The notes below the pieces were generated by a model that was not told the DNA's origin, made no database searches, and saw only the letters and a program-made list of their open reading frames with translations. DNA of 64,000 bases from Flagellimonas sp. 389 (GTDB lineage: Bacteria; Bacteroidota; Bacteroidia; Flavobacteriales; Flavobacteriaceae), in contig NZ_JAHCMU010000003.1 of the NCBI RefSeq assembly GCF_018449435.1, forward strand, positions 186,001-250,000, given 5' to 3'. Below, piece by piece: positions 18,678 through 28,166 of the stretch (position 1 is its first letter; each line of letters opens with the position of its first letter). Made by a program: the position numbers and the translations under genes.

Positions 18678-18887
18678 TAAACTCTACATACAGAATTCAT
18701 CGAATTGACTTTTTTTCGTTAATCCGTTTTCAGCATATGTATAAAAATGCAAATTGGTTGCATCGTATTATATGATTTTGTTCAGTTTCTTTACTAAAAA
18801 AGTTGTTTTAACTACGTCAATTTTTCAAAGCTTTGAAAGATACTTTTTAGCTTTCGTTTTTTCATAAAATCACGATTGAATAAACGT

Positions 18888-18895
18888 TATTTTTG
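18888..18895 (+). promoter_or_regulatory. -7 box TATTTTTG for pepT
   Basis: TATTTTTG lies 14 bases before the pepT ATG. No convincing -33 box at standard spacing. Confidence 0.4.
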
Positions 18896-18909
18896 ATGAA
18901 ACGCACATT

Positions 18910-20139
18910 ATGGAAAAATTACTACCCCGATTTCTAGAATATGTGTCCATCGACACGCAAAGCGACCCTAACTCTAAAACCACACCGAGTACCAAAAAAC
19001 AGTGGGATTTGGCAAAAAAGTTAGTGGTAGAGCTCCATCAAATAGGAATGCAAGAAGTCTCTATAGATGAGAATGCCTATATCATGGCCACACTGCCCAG
19101 TAATATCGAAAAAAAGGTACCCACTATTGGTTTTATCTCTCATTTTGATACCACCCCAGATTTTACGGGGACAAATGTTCAGCCACAACTGACAAAGGAT
19201 TATGATGGAAAAGATATTATCCTCAATCAGGATAAGAATATTGTGCTGTCACCAGATTATTTTGAAGATTTACTGCTATACCAAGGTCAGACCTTAATTA
19301 CTACGGATGGAACAACATTACTGGGCGCAGATGATAAGGCGGGCATAGCAGAAATCATTACTGCTATGGAACACTTGATTAAAAATCCCGAAATAAAGCA
19401 TGGTAAAATCAGAATAGCTTTTACACCCGATGAGGAAATAGGTAGGGGAGCACACAAGTTCGATGTGGAAAAATTTGGTGCAGCTTGGGCATATACCATG
19501 GATGGAAGTCAAGTAGGCGAACTTGAATTTGAAAACTTTAATGCGGCAAGTGCAAAAATTAAGATTGAAGGTAAAAGCGTACACCCTGGTTATGCCAAAA
19601 ACAAAATGGTAAATGCCATTGGAATTGCCAATGAGTTCTTAAGTCTTCTCCCACCTCATGAAGTCCCGGAACACACTACGGGCCGCGAAGGTTTTTTTCA
19701 TGTGCACAAGATTAAGGGCGAAATTGAAAAAGTAGAAATAGAACTTATCATAAGAGATCATGATAAAGAACACTTTGAGGCCAGAAAAGAATTATTGAAC
19801 GATATCGCCCTAAAGCTGGCAAAGAAATACGGAGACTTCATTACACTCAACATCGAGGATCAGTATAAAAACATGTGCGAAAAGGTAGAACCTGTGTTCC
19901 ATATCGTAGAAATTGCCAAAGATGCCATGGAAGCTTTGGGAATAGAGCCTATTATTAAACCAATACGCGGAGGAACTGATGGTTCTCAACTAAGTTTTAT
20001 GGGATTACCATGTCCAAATATATTTGCGGGTGGGCATAATTTTCATGGAAAATACGAATATGTACCTTTGGAAAGCATGGAAAAAGCAGCCCAGGTAATC
20101 GTGAAGATTTGTGAGCTAACTGCCGTTCAAATAAAGTAA
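18910..20139 (+). CDS. pepT: peptidase T (tripeptide aminopeptidase)
   Basis: A cytosolic zinc aminopeptidase of the M20B family that removes the N-terminal residue of tripeptides. At 409 residues it has normal length. Metal and catalytic motifs are in order: [12 protein letters not shown] (about 76-87), [12 protein letters not shown] (about 138-149), [14 protein letters not shown] (about 171-184), [13 protein letters not shown], and the C-terminal [13 protein letters not shown] and [11 protein letters not shown]. The next gene begins 2 bases later, so the two form an operon. Confidence 0.95.
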   Translation: MEKLLPRFLEYVSIDTQSDPNSKTTPSTKKQWDLAKKLVVELHQIGMQEVSIDENAYIMATLPSNIEKKVPTIGFISHFDTTPDFTGTNVQPQLTKDYDGKDIILNQDKNIVLSPDYFEDLLLYQGQTLITTDGTTLLGADDKAGIAEIITAMEHLIKNPEIKHGKIRIAFTPDEEIGRGAHKFDVEKFGAAWAYTMDGSQVGELEFENFNAASAKIKIEGKSVHPGYAKNKMVNAIGIANEFLSLLPPHEVPEHTTGREGFFHVHKIKGEIEKVEIELIIRDHDKEHFEARKELLNDIALKLAKKYGDFITLNIEDQYKNMCEKVEPVFHIVEIAKDAMEALGIEPIIKPIRGGTDGSQLSFMGLPCPNIFAGGHNFHGKYEYVPLESMEKAAQVIVKICELTAVQIK

Positions 20140-20141
20140 TC

Positions 20142-20735
20142 ATGGAAAAAACCGATAAGCTTGATGCATACTATAATGAAGAACACCAATTTAAAAAAGG
20201 GATTGCGGTACTTAGAAAATTGGCGTTACAAACAAATTGTACAGAAGACTATAAATGGAACATTCCAATTTATACAGTAAATGGTAAAAATATCTTTGGG
20301 ATATGTAGATTTAAAAATCATTTTGGGGTATGGTTTTTCAATGGAGTTTTTCTAAAGGACCCAAAAAATGTTCTACGCAATGCCCAAGAAGGAAAAACAA
20401 AGGGGATGCGCCATTGGAACTTTTATTCTATAAATGAAATTGATTCAAAAAGTGTATTGCAATACATGATGGAATCTATCGAAAATCAAAAACAAGGAAA
20501 GGAAATTAAGATTGAGAGAACAAGAAAAGAGATAGAAATCCCTACGTTGTTGATTGACAAATTATCACAAAGTGATGGTTTAAAGTCTTCCTTTGAAAAA
20601 TTATCTCTTTCCAAGCAAAAGGAATTTTGCAACTATGTTGCGGAGGCAAAACAAGAGAAAACAAAAATCCGTAGGTTGGACAAAATTGTTCCTATGATAC
20701 AAAAAGGTGTTGGATTAAACGACGCTTATAAATAA
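20142..20735 (+). CDS. DUF1801 plus YdeI/OmdA domain protein
   Basis: 197 residues. The N-terminal half (about 8-115) is a DUF1801 domain, with CTEDYKWNIPIYTVNGKNIFGI and GVWFFNGVFLKDP. The C-terminal part (about 130-197) is an OmdA/YdeI region, with SFEKLSLSKQKEFCNYVAEAKQEKTKIRRLDKIVPMIQ. YdeI relatives are described as protecting against bacteriocins or antimicrobial peptides; that role is not shown here. It starts 2 bases after pepT and ends before a strong terminator. Confidence 0.8.
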   Translation: MEKTDKLDAYYNEEHQFKKGIAVLRKLALQTNCTEDYKWNIPIYTVNGKNIFGICRFKNHFGVWFFNGVFLKDPKNVLRNAQEGKTKGMRHWNFYSINEIDSKSVLQYMMESIENQKQGKEIKIERTRKEIEIPTLLIDKLSQSDGLKSSFEKLSLSKQKEFCNYVAEAKQEKTKIRRLDKIVPMIQKGVGLNDAYK

Positions 20736-20739
20736 TAAA

Positions 20740-20763
20740 AAAGCACCTGGTTTCAGGTGCTTT
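20740..20763 (+). terminator. terminator between pepT operon and yajC
   Basis: AAAGCACCTG (20740-20749) pairs perfectly with CAGGTGCTTT (20754-20763) across GTTT. It is symmetric and flanked by A- and T-rich sequence, so it may serve both convergent transcripts. Confidence 0.85.
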
Positions 20764-20786
20764 CTGTTTTCAAAATTCATTATAAA

Positions 20787-21077
20787 TTACTTCTTCTTTT
20801 CGGGAGTGTTCAGTTTCTTGCTCATTTCCAACGAAATAGCAGAACGATCAAACTTTAAGCGGCCTGCCATAGTTTCAATGACACAGGAATAATCTTTGTC
20901 GTTCAACTCAACAACTTTTCCATGAAGTCCACTTTTTGTTATGATACGGTCTCCTTTCTTTAGCTCCGAAGCAAATTTCTTCTCATCCTTCTGACGTTTG
21001 ATCTGTGGGCGGATCATAAAAAAATACGCCACTATAAAAATCAATATCAGTGGTAAAAACTGTCCAATGTTTTCCAT
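20787..21077 (-). CDS. yajC: preprotein translocase subunit YajC
   Basis: A 96-residue inner-membrane accessory of the Sec translocase. One N-terminal helix (QFLPLILIFIVAYFFMIRP) precedes QIKRQKDEKKFASELKKGDRIITKSGLHGKV, the family signature, and a short cytosolic tail. It lies 13 bases after the DUF1573 lipoprotein gene, downstream of nusB, a gene order common in Bacteroidota. Confidence 0.95.
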   Translation of the reverse strand: MENIGQFLPLILIFIVAYFFMIRPQIKRQKDEKKFASELKKGDRIITKSGLHGKVVELNDKDYSCVIETMAGRLKFDRSAISLEMSKKLNTPEKKK

Positions 21078-21090
21078 TCAGGTGGTATCG

Positions 21091-21573
21091 CTATTTAACA
21101 GGACCTACCGCCTGCGCAGCATCCTTTGGATTAACAAAAGCCTTGATTCTCAAAAGTTCAGAACCTTTTTCAGTGTTTGCGGTAACAGTCACTGTTTTGG
21201 TAACTTGATTTTGACCTGACCCATTGAATTTAACCAACAGTTCACCTGTAGCTCCCGGTGCAATTGGTGTATTCTTCGGATACTCAGGAATGGTACAACC
21301 ACAGCTACTTTTAGCATCTGTAATAATTAAAGGTGCATTTCCTGTATTGGTGAATTTAAAGATGGTCTCTTGAGGTGTTCCTTGTGCTATGGTTCCAAAA
21401 TCGTGTTCAGATTTTTCAAAACTCATTACTGGAAGTTGCTTTTGTGCTTCATCTCTACTGGTAGCACTTTCTACATTATCAGCAACTATTTTACTGGTGG
21501 CCTTATCCTTGCACGAAATAAAAACGAGGGATACTACCAAAATCAAACTTAAAAAAGATGTTATTTGTTTCAT
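21091..21573 (-). CDS. DUF1573 lipoprotein
   Basis: 160 residues with a lipobox (LVFISC) and an immunoglobulin-like DUF1573 domain from about 48 to 150: FEKSEHDFGTIAQGTPQE, FKFTNTGNAPLIITDAKSSCGCTIPEYP and LLVKFNGSGQNQ. The SSCGCT cysteine pair is characteristic. It is probably anchored in the outer or inner membrane facing the periplasm. Role unknown. A possible -7 box TAATTTTG lies at 21593-21600 on the minus strand. Confidence 0.85.
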   Translation of the reverse strand: MKQITSFLSLILVVSLVFISCKDKATSKIVADNVESATSRDEAQKQLPVMSFEKSEHDFGTIAQGTPQETIFKFTNTGNAPLIITDAKSSCGCTIPEYPKNTPIAPGATGELLVKFNGSGQNQVTKTVTVTANTEKGSELLRIKAFVNPKDAAQAVGPVK

Positions 21574-21612
21574 GTTAAGTAATTATTTTTTTCAAAATTA
21601 AAAAAATATTGT

Positions 21613-22560
21613 TTATTGTAGTCCTCTTCCCATTTTTTGTAGCTGCCCAGTGGACTTATATTCCTTTGCCAATTTGTCAAGTACGCCATTAATGAAAATA
21701 CTGCTCTTTGGTGTTGAATACTCTTTTGCAATTTCCAAATACTCGTTTAGCGTAACTTTTTCCGGTATGGATGAAAAATTAAGCAATTCGCATATGGCCA
21801 TTTTTAAGATTATGGAATCGATCTCGGCAATACGGTCATTATCCCAATTGGGCGTTTTGCCTTCTATTTCTTTTTCCCATTTTGCATCGTTCAACAATGT
21901 CTTGGTCAATAGCTGATTTGCATACTGCAAATCTTGCTCATCTTTTAAGAGTTCAGGTAAAAAGAACGTTTCATTTACAGTGGCATTGGCTTTTCGCAAC
22001 CGTTTGACCAAATAGGTGTTTACAATAGGGATATCATCAATCCATGTAAGCTTATCGTCCTCAAAATATTCATATATCTTTTCATTCGGCGCAATTACAT
22101 TCTTGAAAAGTTCAATAATCATAGTTTTGTCCGTGTCATAAGAACTTTTTTCGCTCGACATGTACGTTTTGTAGATATCACTAGCTACAACTTCCTTGTA
22201 GATAATTTTAACATACTCTTCATTAAGATACCAATTATTGAGTTTTCTTCCTTCCAGTTCCCTTTTCAGTGACTTGTTATTGGAGATTTGGAGTAAGAGT
22301 TCGTTTTCTATAAACTTTTTCCTGTTTGGGTATGCATCCTCTTCAGTGGCGAGATACTTTGTAGAGGCATGCTTTGCATGTTTTTCCGCTAGCCGATGAA
22401 GCTCGACCAATAGGCTTAGCATGAGCAAATAAAGCACATACATATTTTCGATACTTACTTTCAGGAATTTTTCCTGCTTCTCTAAAGAATCGTCCTTAGA
22501 TTGAATCAATGCATAAATACATTGCATTACTTTTACTCTGATATGCCTTCTCGTAAGCAT
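21613..22560 (-). CDS. nusB: transcription antitermination factor NusB (long form)
   Basis: NusB binds boxA RNA with S10 and supports rRNA antitermination. The C-terminal about 130 residues carry the NusB fold, with LLNDAKWEKEIEG, WDNDRIAEIDSIILKMAICELL and KVTLNEYLEIAKEYSTPKSSIFINGVLDKL. At 315 residues it is about twice the length of E. coli NusB; the extra 150-odd N-terminal residues begin with the family's own LTRRHIRVKVMQCIYAL. This extended form is usual in Bacteroidota. Confidence 0.92.
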   Translation of the reverse strand: MLTRRHIRVKVMQCIYALIQSKDDSLEKQEKFLKVSIENMYVLYLLMLSLLVELHRLAEKHAKHASTKYLATEEDAYPNRKKFIENELLLQISNNKSLKRELEGRKLNNWYLNEEYVKIIYKEVVASDIYKTYMSSEKSSYDTDKTMIIELFKNVIAPNEKIYEYFEDDKLTWIDDIPIVNTYLVKRLRKANATVNETFFLPELLKDEQDLQYANQLLTKTLLNDAKWEKEIEGKTPNWDNDRIAEIDSIILKMAICELLNFSSIPEKVTLNEYLEIAKEYSTPKSSIFINGVLDKLAKEYKSTGQLQKMGRGLQ

Positions 22561-22601
22561 TTTTAAAGAACTTTTAAAGTCGTTATTTGGCTTTCTCAGC
22601 G

Positions 22602-22609
22602 CAAAAGTA
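22602..22609 (-). promoter_or_regulatory. -7 box TACTTTTG for nusB
   Basis: On the minus strand TACTTTTG fits TAnnTTTG, 41 bases before the nusB ATG. A TTTG 24 bases further up is one base beyond the usual spacing range. It is divergent from the box at 22685. Confidence 0.5.
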
Positions 22610-22684
22610 ATCTTATATTTCCACCCAACCTACCAAAGTTGTTTTCTTATTGGTTTTATAACATTTACTTTGTGGGTAAACCTA

Positions 22685-22692
22685 TATATTTG
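22685..22692 (+). promoter_or_regulatory. -7 box TATATTTG for the ABC exporter
   Basis: TATATTTG lies 48 bases before the ATG at 22741 and is divergent from the nusB promoter. Confidence 0.5.
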
Positions 22693-22740
22693 CCGTGCTA
22701 TCGAACTATCTTCAAAATCTAAATCGATTTTTTCCCTTTT

Positions 22741-24492
22741 ATGAAGGAACTAAAACACCTGAACAAATACTTTAAAAAGTACTGGTTAAAACTATTGTTG
22801 GGTATTCTTATTACAATAGTGGCCCGTGTTTTTTCGCTTATAATGCCTTCCTATGTGAACAAATCCATTCAGGCGGTCGAAGATTTTATATCGAACACGA
22901 TTCCCGTATCGGAAGCCAAAGGGATATTGTTCGAATATATTTTAATAATCGTAGGTGCCGCACTGCTTTCTGGTCTTTTTACCTTTTTGATGCGGCAAAC
23001 GATTATAAATGTCTCCCGTTATATTGAATACGATTTGAAAAATGAGGTCTTTGATCATTATCAATTCTTAAACCTTAACTTCTATAAAAAGAATCGTATT
23101 GGGGATTTAATGAACCGAATCAGTGAGGATGTCAACCAAGTTCGAATGTACGGTGGACCGGCCATTATGTATGGGATACAGACCATTACACTCTTTGTTT
23201 GTTTAATTCCATTGATGTTCATAAAAGCTCCGACCTTGGCAGCTTATACCTTGCTGCCGCTGCCGTTTTTATCGGTCCTGATATACCAAATCAGTAAAAT
23301 CATACATAAAAGAAGCACAAAAGTTCAAGAATACCTGTCCACACTTTCAACGTTTACTCAGGAATCGTTCTCTGGGGTAGCGGTAATAAAAGCGTACGGA
23401 CTTGAACCAAAAATAAATGCTGAACTCAGTGATTTGGCTTTAGAAGGAAAAAATACCAGTATGGATTTGGCAAAGGTAAATGCCTGGTTTTTCCCATTGA
23501 TGATTCTACTTATTGGAGTTAGCAATATTTTTGTTATCTACATTGGCGGAAAACAATATATAAATGGTGAAATCGCAACTATTGGTATTATAGCTGAGTT
23601 TATCCTGTATGTAAATATGTTGACCTGGCCAGTGGCCATAGTGGGGTGGCTTACCTCAATTATACAACGAGCCGAGGCCTCACAAAAAAGAATCAACCAG
23701 TTTTTAAAGGTGCAGCCAACCATCAAAAATGAGGTTCAAGAAGCTACTCCAATCAAGGGAGATATAGAATTTAAAAATGTGACCTTCACTTATGAAGATA
23801 CGGATATAACCGCTTTGGAAAATATTTCTTTTCATATAAGAGCTGGTGAAACCGTAGCTTTTTTAGGAAAAACAGGTTCTGGAAAGTCTACTATTTTGGA
23901 TTTAGTGGCCCGTTTATACGATGTGTCTTCCGGTGAAATATTGATTGATGGCACTCCTATACATCAATTAAATTTAAATAGTCTGCGAAGTGCTACCGGG
24001 GCGGTACCACAGGATGCCTTTCTTTTTTCAGATACCATTGCAAACAACATCCGTTTTGGTGATGAAGACGCTTCTTTTGAAGATATTGTCACAGTTGCAA
24101 AGAAAGCTGTAGTACACGAAAATATAGAAGGTTTCACTAAAAAATACGACACGATTCTAGGCGAACGGGGCATCACCCTAAGTGGAGGGCAAAAACAGCG
24201 TGTCTCTATAGCCCGAGCGTTGTTAAAAGACCCAAGAATATACCTTTTTGATGATTGCCTTTCTGCAGTGGATACCGAAACTGAAGAAGAAATACTTAAT
24301 AATCTAAAGCAGCTGTCCGAAGAGAAAACCACCTTATTGGTAAGCCATAGAGTATCGACAGCAAAAAATGCCGATAAGATTATTGTACTCGAAAATGGCA
24401 AAATATTGCAGGAAGGAACACATGAGCAATTGAACAGTGCAGAAGGATACTATAAAGAATTGTATCTTAACCAACTCTCCGAGAAAGAATAA
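22741..24492 (+). CDS. ABC exporter half-transporter (fused membrane and ATPase domains)
   Basis: 583 residues: six membrane helices (about 15-315) followed by an ATP-binding cassette (about 340-575). Motifs are Walker A FLGKTGSGKSTILDL, Q-loop PQDAFLF, signature LSGGQKQRVSIARALL, Walker B IYLFDDCLSAVDTETEEE, and H-loop LVSHRVSTA. The layout is that of MsbA/MdlB-type type IV exporters acting as dimers. Substrate unknown; lipid, peptide or drug export are all possible. It is followed by an A/T-rich weak hairpin and the DUF3276 gene. Confidence 0.92.
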   Translation: MKELKHLNKYFKKYWLKLLLGILITIVARVFSLIMPSYVNKSIQAVEDFISNTIPVSEAKGILFEYILIIVGAALLSGLFTFLMRQTIINVSRYIEYDLKNEVFDHYQFLNLNFYKKNRIGDLMNRISEDVNQVRMYGGPAIMYGIQTITLFVCLIPLMFIKAPTLAAYTLLPLPFLSVLIYQISKIIHKRSTKVQEYLSTLSTFTQESFSGVAVIKAYGLEPKINAELSDLALEGKNTSMDLAKVNAWFFPLMILLIGVSNIFVIYIGGKQYINGEIATIGIIAEFILYVNMLTWPVAIVGWLTSIIQRAEASQKRINQFLKVQPTIKNEVQEATPIKGDIEFKNVTFTYEDTDITALENISFHIRAGETVAFLGKTGSGKSTILDLVARLYDVSSGEILIDGTPIHQLNLNSLRSATGAVPQDAFLFSDTIANNIRFGDEDASFEDIVTVAKKAVVHENIEGFTKKYDTILGERGITLSGGQKQRVSIARALLKDPRIYLFDDCLSAVDTETEEEILNNLKQLSEEKTTLLVSHRVSTAKNADKIIVLENGKILQEGTHEQLNSAEGYYKELYLNQLSEKE

Positions 24493-24571
24493 TAAAAAAG
24501 TTGCTGTTTTAGCTTTTTTTTTACATTTTTGGTAGAATTATTCATCATTGCACTAAATTATACTAGACCAT

Positions 24572-24943
24572 ATGGGAGATAAAGATATAATGGACCAAGA
24601 GGAAATTTACTCCAAAGTCTTAAGGGCCGGGAGAAGAACTTACTTTTTCGATGTAAGAAGTACTAAAGCCGGTGACTATTATCTGACCATCACAGAAAGC
24701 AAAAAATTTACCCATGACGATGGTTCCTTTCATTACAAAAAGCATAAAATATACTTGTATAAAGAGGATTTTACCGCTTTCAAGGATATCATGGAAGAAA
24801 TGATGGACTACATCATAGACGAAAAAGGACAAGAAGTTATTTCGGAACGCCATCAAAAAGATTTTAAGAAAGAAGAAGAGAGTAGCCCAAATGATGGCGA
24901 GACCAAGAGCAATTTTACCGATGTAGATTTTGATGATATCTAA
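24572..24943 (+). CDS. DUF3276 / PUR-alpha-like DNA/RNA-binding protein
   Basis: A 123-residue cytosolic protein. EIYSKVLRAGRRTYFFDVRSTKAGDYYLTITESKK and the following beta-helix unit match the bacterial PUR domain, which binds single-stranded nucleic acid in characterised relatives. The acidic C-terminal tail (about 95-123) is common in the family. An alternative ATG at 24590 would drop six residues. Its cellular role in Bacteroidota is not established. Confidence 0.9.
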   Translation: MGDKDIMDQEEIYSKVLRAGRRTYFFDVRSTKAGDYYLTITESKKFTHDDGSFHYKKHKIYLYKEDFTAFKDIMEEMMDYIIDEKGQEVISERHQKDFKKEEESSPNDGETKSNFTDVDFDDI

Positions 24944-24965
24944 GTAGAAACTTTAAAAAAACCTT

Positions 24966-24994
24966 AAAACGACCTGTATTACGCAGGTCGTTTT
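24966..24994 (+). terminator. rho-independent terminator after the DUF3276 gene
   Basis: AAAACGACCTG (24966-24976) pairs with CAGGTCGTTTT (24984-24994) over a 7-base loop, followed by a T-rich run. Confidence 0.92.
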
Positions 24995-25030
24995 TTATTT
25001 TTAACAACTAACTAACTTAAAGAGAATTTA

Positions 25031-27550
25031 ATGCGATTAATCTGCTCCTTGCTTTTTGTATTCTTCTGCTTTACCCTTACTGCCCAAAATGTAACATTGG
25101 ATTATTATCTACCTGATGATGTTACTTATGACCAAAATATTCCAAAACCATCAGAAATTATTGGACATGAAGTTGGGGAGTGGCATGTAACGCATGATAA
25201 ACTTATGTTCTATATGCAACAACTGGCTGCTTCCAGTGATAGGATAACTATAGAAAATCGTGGAGAAACATTTGAGGGCAGACCTATACTTTTACTTACG
25301 ATTACCACACCTGAAAATCATCAGAATATTGAAAATATACGGCAACAACATATTGGGCTGTCCGAGGGAAATACTGGTCTGAATACATCTGAAATACCCA
25401 TCATAGTGTATCAAGGATTTTCCATTCACGGAAATGAACCAAGTGGGTCCAACGCTTCTTTGGCCTATGCTTATTATTTGGCTGCGGCACAGGGTCCAGA
25501 AATTGAAGCCATGCTGGACAATATGGTCGTTCTATTGGACCCCTGTTTTAATCCTGATGGGCTCCAGCGTTTTGCGTATTGGGCCAATGTAAATAAAAGC
25601 AAGAATCTGAACCCTGACAACAACGAAAGAGAGTATCATGAAGTATGGCCAGGAGGAAGAACGAATCATTACTGGTTTGATATGAACCGTGATTGGCTAC
25701 CTGTTCAATTACCCGAAAGTAGGGCACGTATTGAAACGTTCCATAAATGGTTACCCAACATCCTTACCGACCATCACGAAATGGGAACAAACTCAACATT
25801 TTTCTTTCAACCGGGAGAACCAAGCAGGGTAAACCCGTTGACGCCAAAAATCAATCAAGAGCTCACAAAGGAAATTGGAACCTATCATGCCAAGGCATTG
25901 GATAAAATAGGCTCGTTGTATTATTCAGAGGAAAACTATGACGATTATTATTACGGAAAAGGCTCTACTTTTCCAGATGTAAACGGTAGCATAGGTATTC
26001 TTTTTGAACAAGGAAGCTCAAGAGGGCATATTCAAGAAAGTGAAAACGGCATCTTAACGTTTCCGTTCACTATTCGGAATCAATTCACAACTGCCATGTC
26101 AACCATAGAGGCCGCCAAAAACATGCGTACCAAAATACTTGACTATCAACAAAAGTTTTATGGCGATATGCGCAATGAAGCGGCCAAGAGCAAAACAAAA
26201 GCAATTGTCTTTGGTGATAGCAAGGATGCCTACAAAACATGGCATTTAGCCGAAATATTGAACAGGCACAAGATAAAATTTCACGAGTTGGCCTCTGACA
26301 CCAAAATTGGAGGGGAAACGTATAAAAAAGGATATAGCTATGTGGTTCCCATGAATCAAAAAAATCCGAGACTTATCAATGCTATGTTCGAGAAAAGAAC
26401 AACCTTCCAAGACAGTCTTTTTTATGACATATCCGCTTGGACTTTTCCTTTGGCGTTCAATTTAGATTATGCAAACCTTACTTCACTATCCAATGCAGGT
26501 GATGAAGTAATAGATTTTAAACCTCCTAGTGGCGGAGTCGATAAGCAAAGTAATTATGCTTACCTATTTGAATGGAACGAATACTATTCTCCAAAAGTGC
26601 TGAACAAAATTTTAGAAAAGGGGTTAAGGGCAAAAACGGCTAAATCTCCATTTACTTTGGAAGGGAAAGATTATGATTACGGTACTATTATGATACCAGT
26701 GCATAATCAGGAAATGAATCCCAAGGAACTGCATGGTTTTTTAAATGAAATTGCCAAAGAAAGTGGTATTAAAATCACAGCTGTTTCCACTGGCCTTACG
26801 CAAGGAATCGACTTGGGAAGCAATGATTTTGACCCTATCGAAAAACAAAAAGTGGCAATTTTAGTGGGCGATGGTATACGCCCTTACGACGCAGGCGAAA
26901 TCTGGCATCTTTTCGATACGCGTTACGACATAAAAATCACAAAAATAGATACCCGTTACTTTAATACAGTGGATTTAACGGAATACTCAGATTTAATCAT
27001 TCCCAGTGGTTGGAGGAGTAGCATTTTGGATAAAAAAGGAGCGGAAAAAATTAAAAGTTGGGTAAAGAGCGGCGGTACTATCATTGGATATAGAAACACC
27101 GCCAATTGGTTTAAAAAACATGAGTTCTTAAAACTACAAATGAAGGAAGATACATTGGTCGCCAAAAATATTCCATTTGATCGTAAACGCGATTTTAGTG
27201 GGGCACAAGTCACTGGTGGTGCAATCTTTGAAGCTAAACTAGACCGCTCCCACCCCATCAATTATGGTTATAAAAATGATAAATTGGCATTGTTCCGAAA
27301 TACCAATATTTATTTAAAGCCAGAAAAAAACAGCTACGATAATCCAATCCAATATACCAACGACCCATTGTTGAGCGGTTACATTTCCGAAGAGAATGAA
27401 GAACTCATCAAGAACAGTGTACCTTTTAAAGTAAAAAGAATGGGAAAAGGAAGGGTTGTTCTATTTACGGATAATACTAATTTTAGGGCGTTTTGGTATG
27501 GAACCAATAAGTTGCTCATGAACGCTATTTTCTTTGGACAAATGATGTAA
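25031..27550 (+). CDS. secreted M14 zinc carboxypeptidase with a C-terminal glutamine-amidotransferase-like domain
   Basis: 839 residues with a signal peptide (1-18, ending FTLTAQ). The peptidase domain (about 45-360) has zinc ligands in SIHGNEPSG (HxxE) and the histidine of TDHHEMGTNSTFF, and the general-base Glu in GILFEQGSSRGH. A linker follows, then a Rossmann-like C-terminal domain (from about 615: KVAILVGDGIRPYDAGEIWHL...LIIPSGW) like class I glutamine amidotransferases but without an obvious catalytic cysteine. It should trim peptides outside the cytoplasm. It sits 13 bases before a thioredoxin-family gene. Confidence 0.9.
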   Translation: MRLICSLLFVFFCFTLTAQNVTLDYYLPDDVTYDQNIPKPSEIIGHEVGEWHVTHDKLMFYMQQLAASSDRITIENRGETFEGRPILLLTITTPENHQNIENIRQQHIGLSEGNTGLNTSEIPIIVYQGFSIHGNEPSGSNASLAYAYYLAAAQGPEIEAMLDNMVVLLDPCFNPDGLQRFAYWANVNKSKNLNPDNNEREYHEVWPGGRTNHYWFDMNRDWLPVQLPESRARIETFHKWLPNILTDHHEMGTNSTFFFQPGEPSRVNPLTPKINQELTKEIGTYHAKALDKIGSLYYSEENYDDYYYGKGSTFPDVNGSIGILFEQGSSRGHIQESENGILTFPFTIRNQFTTAMSTIEAAKNMRTKILDYQQKFYGDMRNEAAKSKTKAIVFGDSKDAYKTWHLAEILNRHKIKFHELASDTKIGGETYKKGYSYVVPMNQKNPRLINAMFEKRTTFQDSLFYDISAWTFPLAFNLDYANLTSLSNAGDEVIDFKPPSGGVDKQSNYAYLFEWNEYYSPKVLNKILEKGLRAKTAKSPFTLEGKDYDYGTIMIPVHNQEMNPKELHGFLNEIAKESGIKITAVSTGLTQGIDLGSNDFDPIEKQKVAILVGDGIRPYDAGEIWHLFDTRYDIKITKIDTRYFNTVDLTEYSDLIIPSGWRSSILDKKGAEKIKSWVKSGGTIIGYRNTANWFKKHEFLKLQMKEDTLVAKNIPFDRKRDFSGAQVTGGAIFEAKLDRSHPINYGYKNDKLALFRNTNIYLKPEKNSYDNPIQYTNDPLLSGYISEENEELIKNSVPFKVKRMGKGRVVLFTDNTNFRAFWYGTNKLLMNAIFFGQMM

Positions 27551-27563
27551 TCAAATCTATCTA

Positions 27564-28127
27564 ATGGCTCGTACACTAAGTAATATGTTGCCTTTGGGCA
27601 CAAAAGCACCATCATTCACCCTCCATGATACCGTGACGGATAAATCTCGCACCCTTGAAGAATTGAAAGGTGAAAACGGTACATTGATCATGTTTATTTG
27701 CAACCATTGTCCATTTGTGATCCATGTTAACCCAGAGATTTCCAAAATGGGAAGAGCCTACCAAGGTAAGGGCATAAATTTTATAGCTATTTCCAGTAAC
27801 GATATTGTCAACTATCCACAAGATGCACCTCACTTAATGAAGCTGAAAGCTAAAGAAGCGGAGTATTCGTTTCCGTACCTGTATGATGAATCGCAAGAAG
27901 TAGCCAAAGCATACGATGCGGCATGCACTCCAGATTTTTATCTTTTTGATGCAACCTTAGAACTGGTCTATAGAGGTCAATTGGACGACTCCAGGCCTGG
28001 CAATGGAATCCCGGTCACTGGTTCAGATTTAAGAGGAGCGATGAATTCGCTTTTAAATAGTGAAGCCATTAGTGCTAATCAAAAACCAAGTATTGGTTGC
28101 AACATAAAATGGATTGATACGATTTAA
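27564..28127 (+). CDS. thioredoxin-family protein (AhpC/TSA-like)
   Basis: A 187-residue cytosolic protein without a signal peptide. MFICNHCPFVIHV gives a CxxC pair (about residues 50 and 53), followed by FIAISSNDIVNYPQDAP, ACTPDFYLFDATLELVYRGQLDD and the terminal KPSIGCNIKW that marks this group. It belongs to the peroxiredoxin/thioredoxin superfamily; reductase versus peroxidase activity is not decided by sequence. Only 13 bases separate it from the M14 peptidase gene, so they are probably co-transcribed. Confidence 0.88.
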   Translation: MARTLSNMLPLGTKAPSFTLHDTVTDKSRTLEELKGENGTLIMFICNHCPFVIHVNPEISKMGRAYQGKGINFIAISSNDIVNYPQDAPHLMKLKAKEAEYSFPYLYDESQEVAKAYDAACTPDFYLFDATLELVYRGQLDDSRPGNGIPVTGSDLRGAMNSLLNSEAISANQKPSIGCNIKWIDTI

Positions 28128-28166
28128 TGTTCACCTTCATAAATCGGGAGTACTAAAAACTAAAAA

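Noticed and set aside
24495..24521. Terminator after the ABC exporter
   Set aside because: The stem is mostly A-T pairs and too weak to call.
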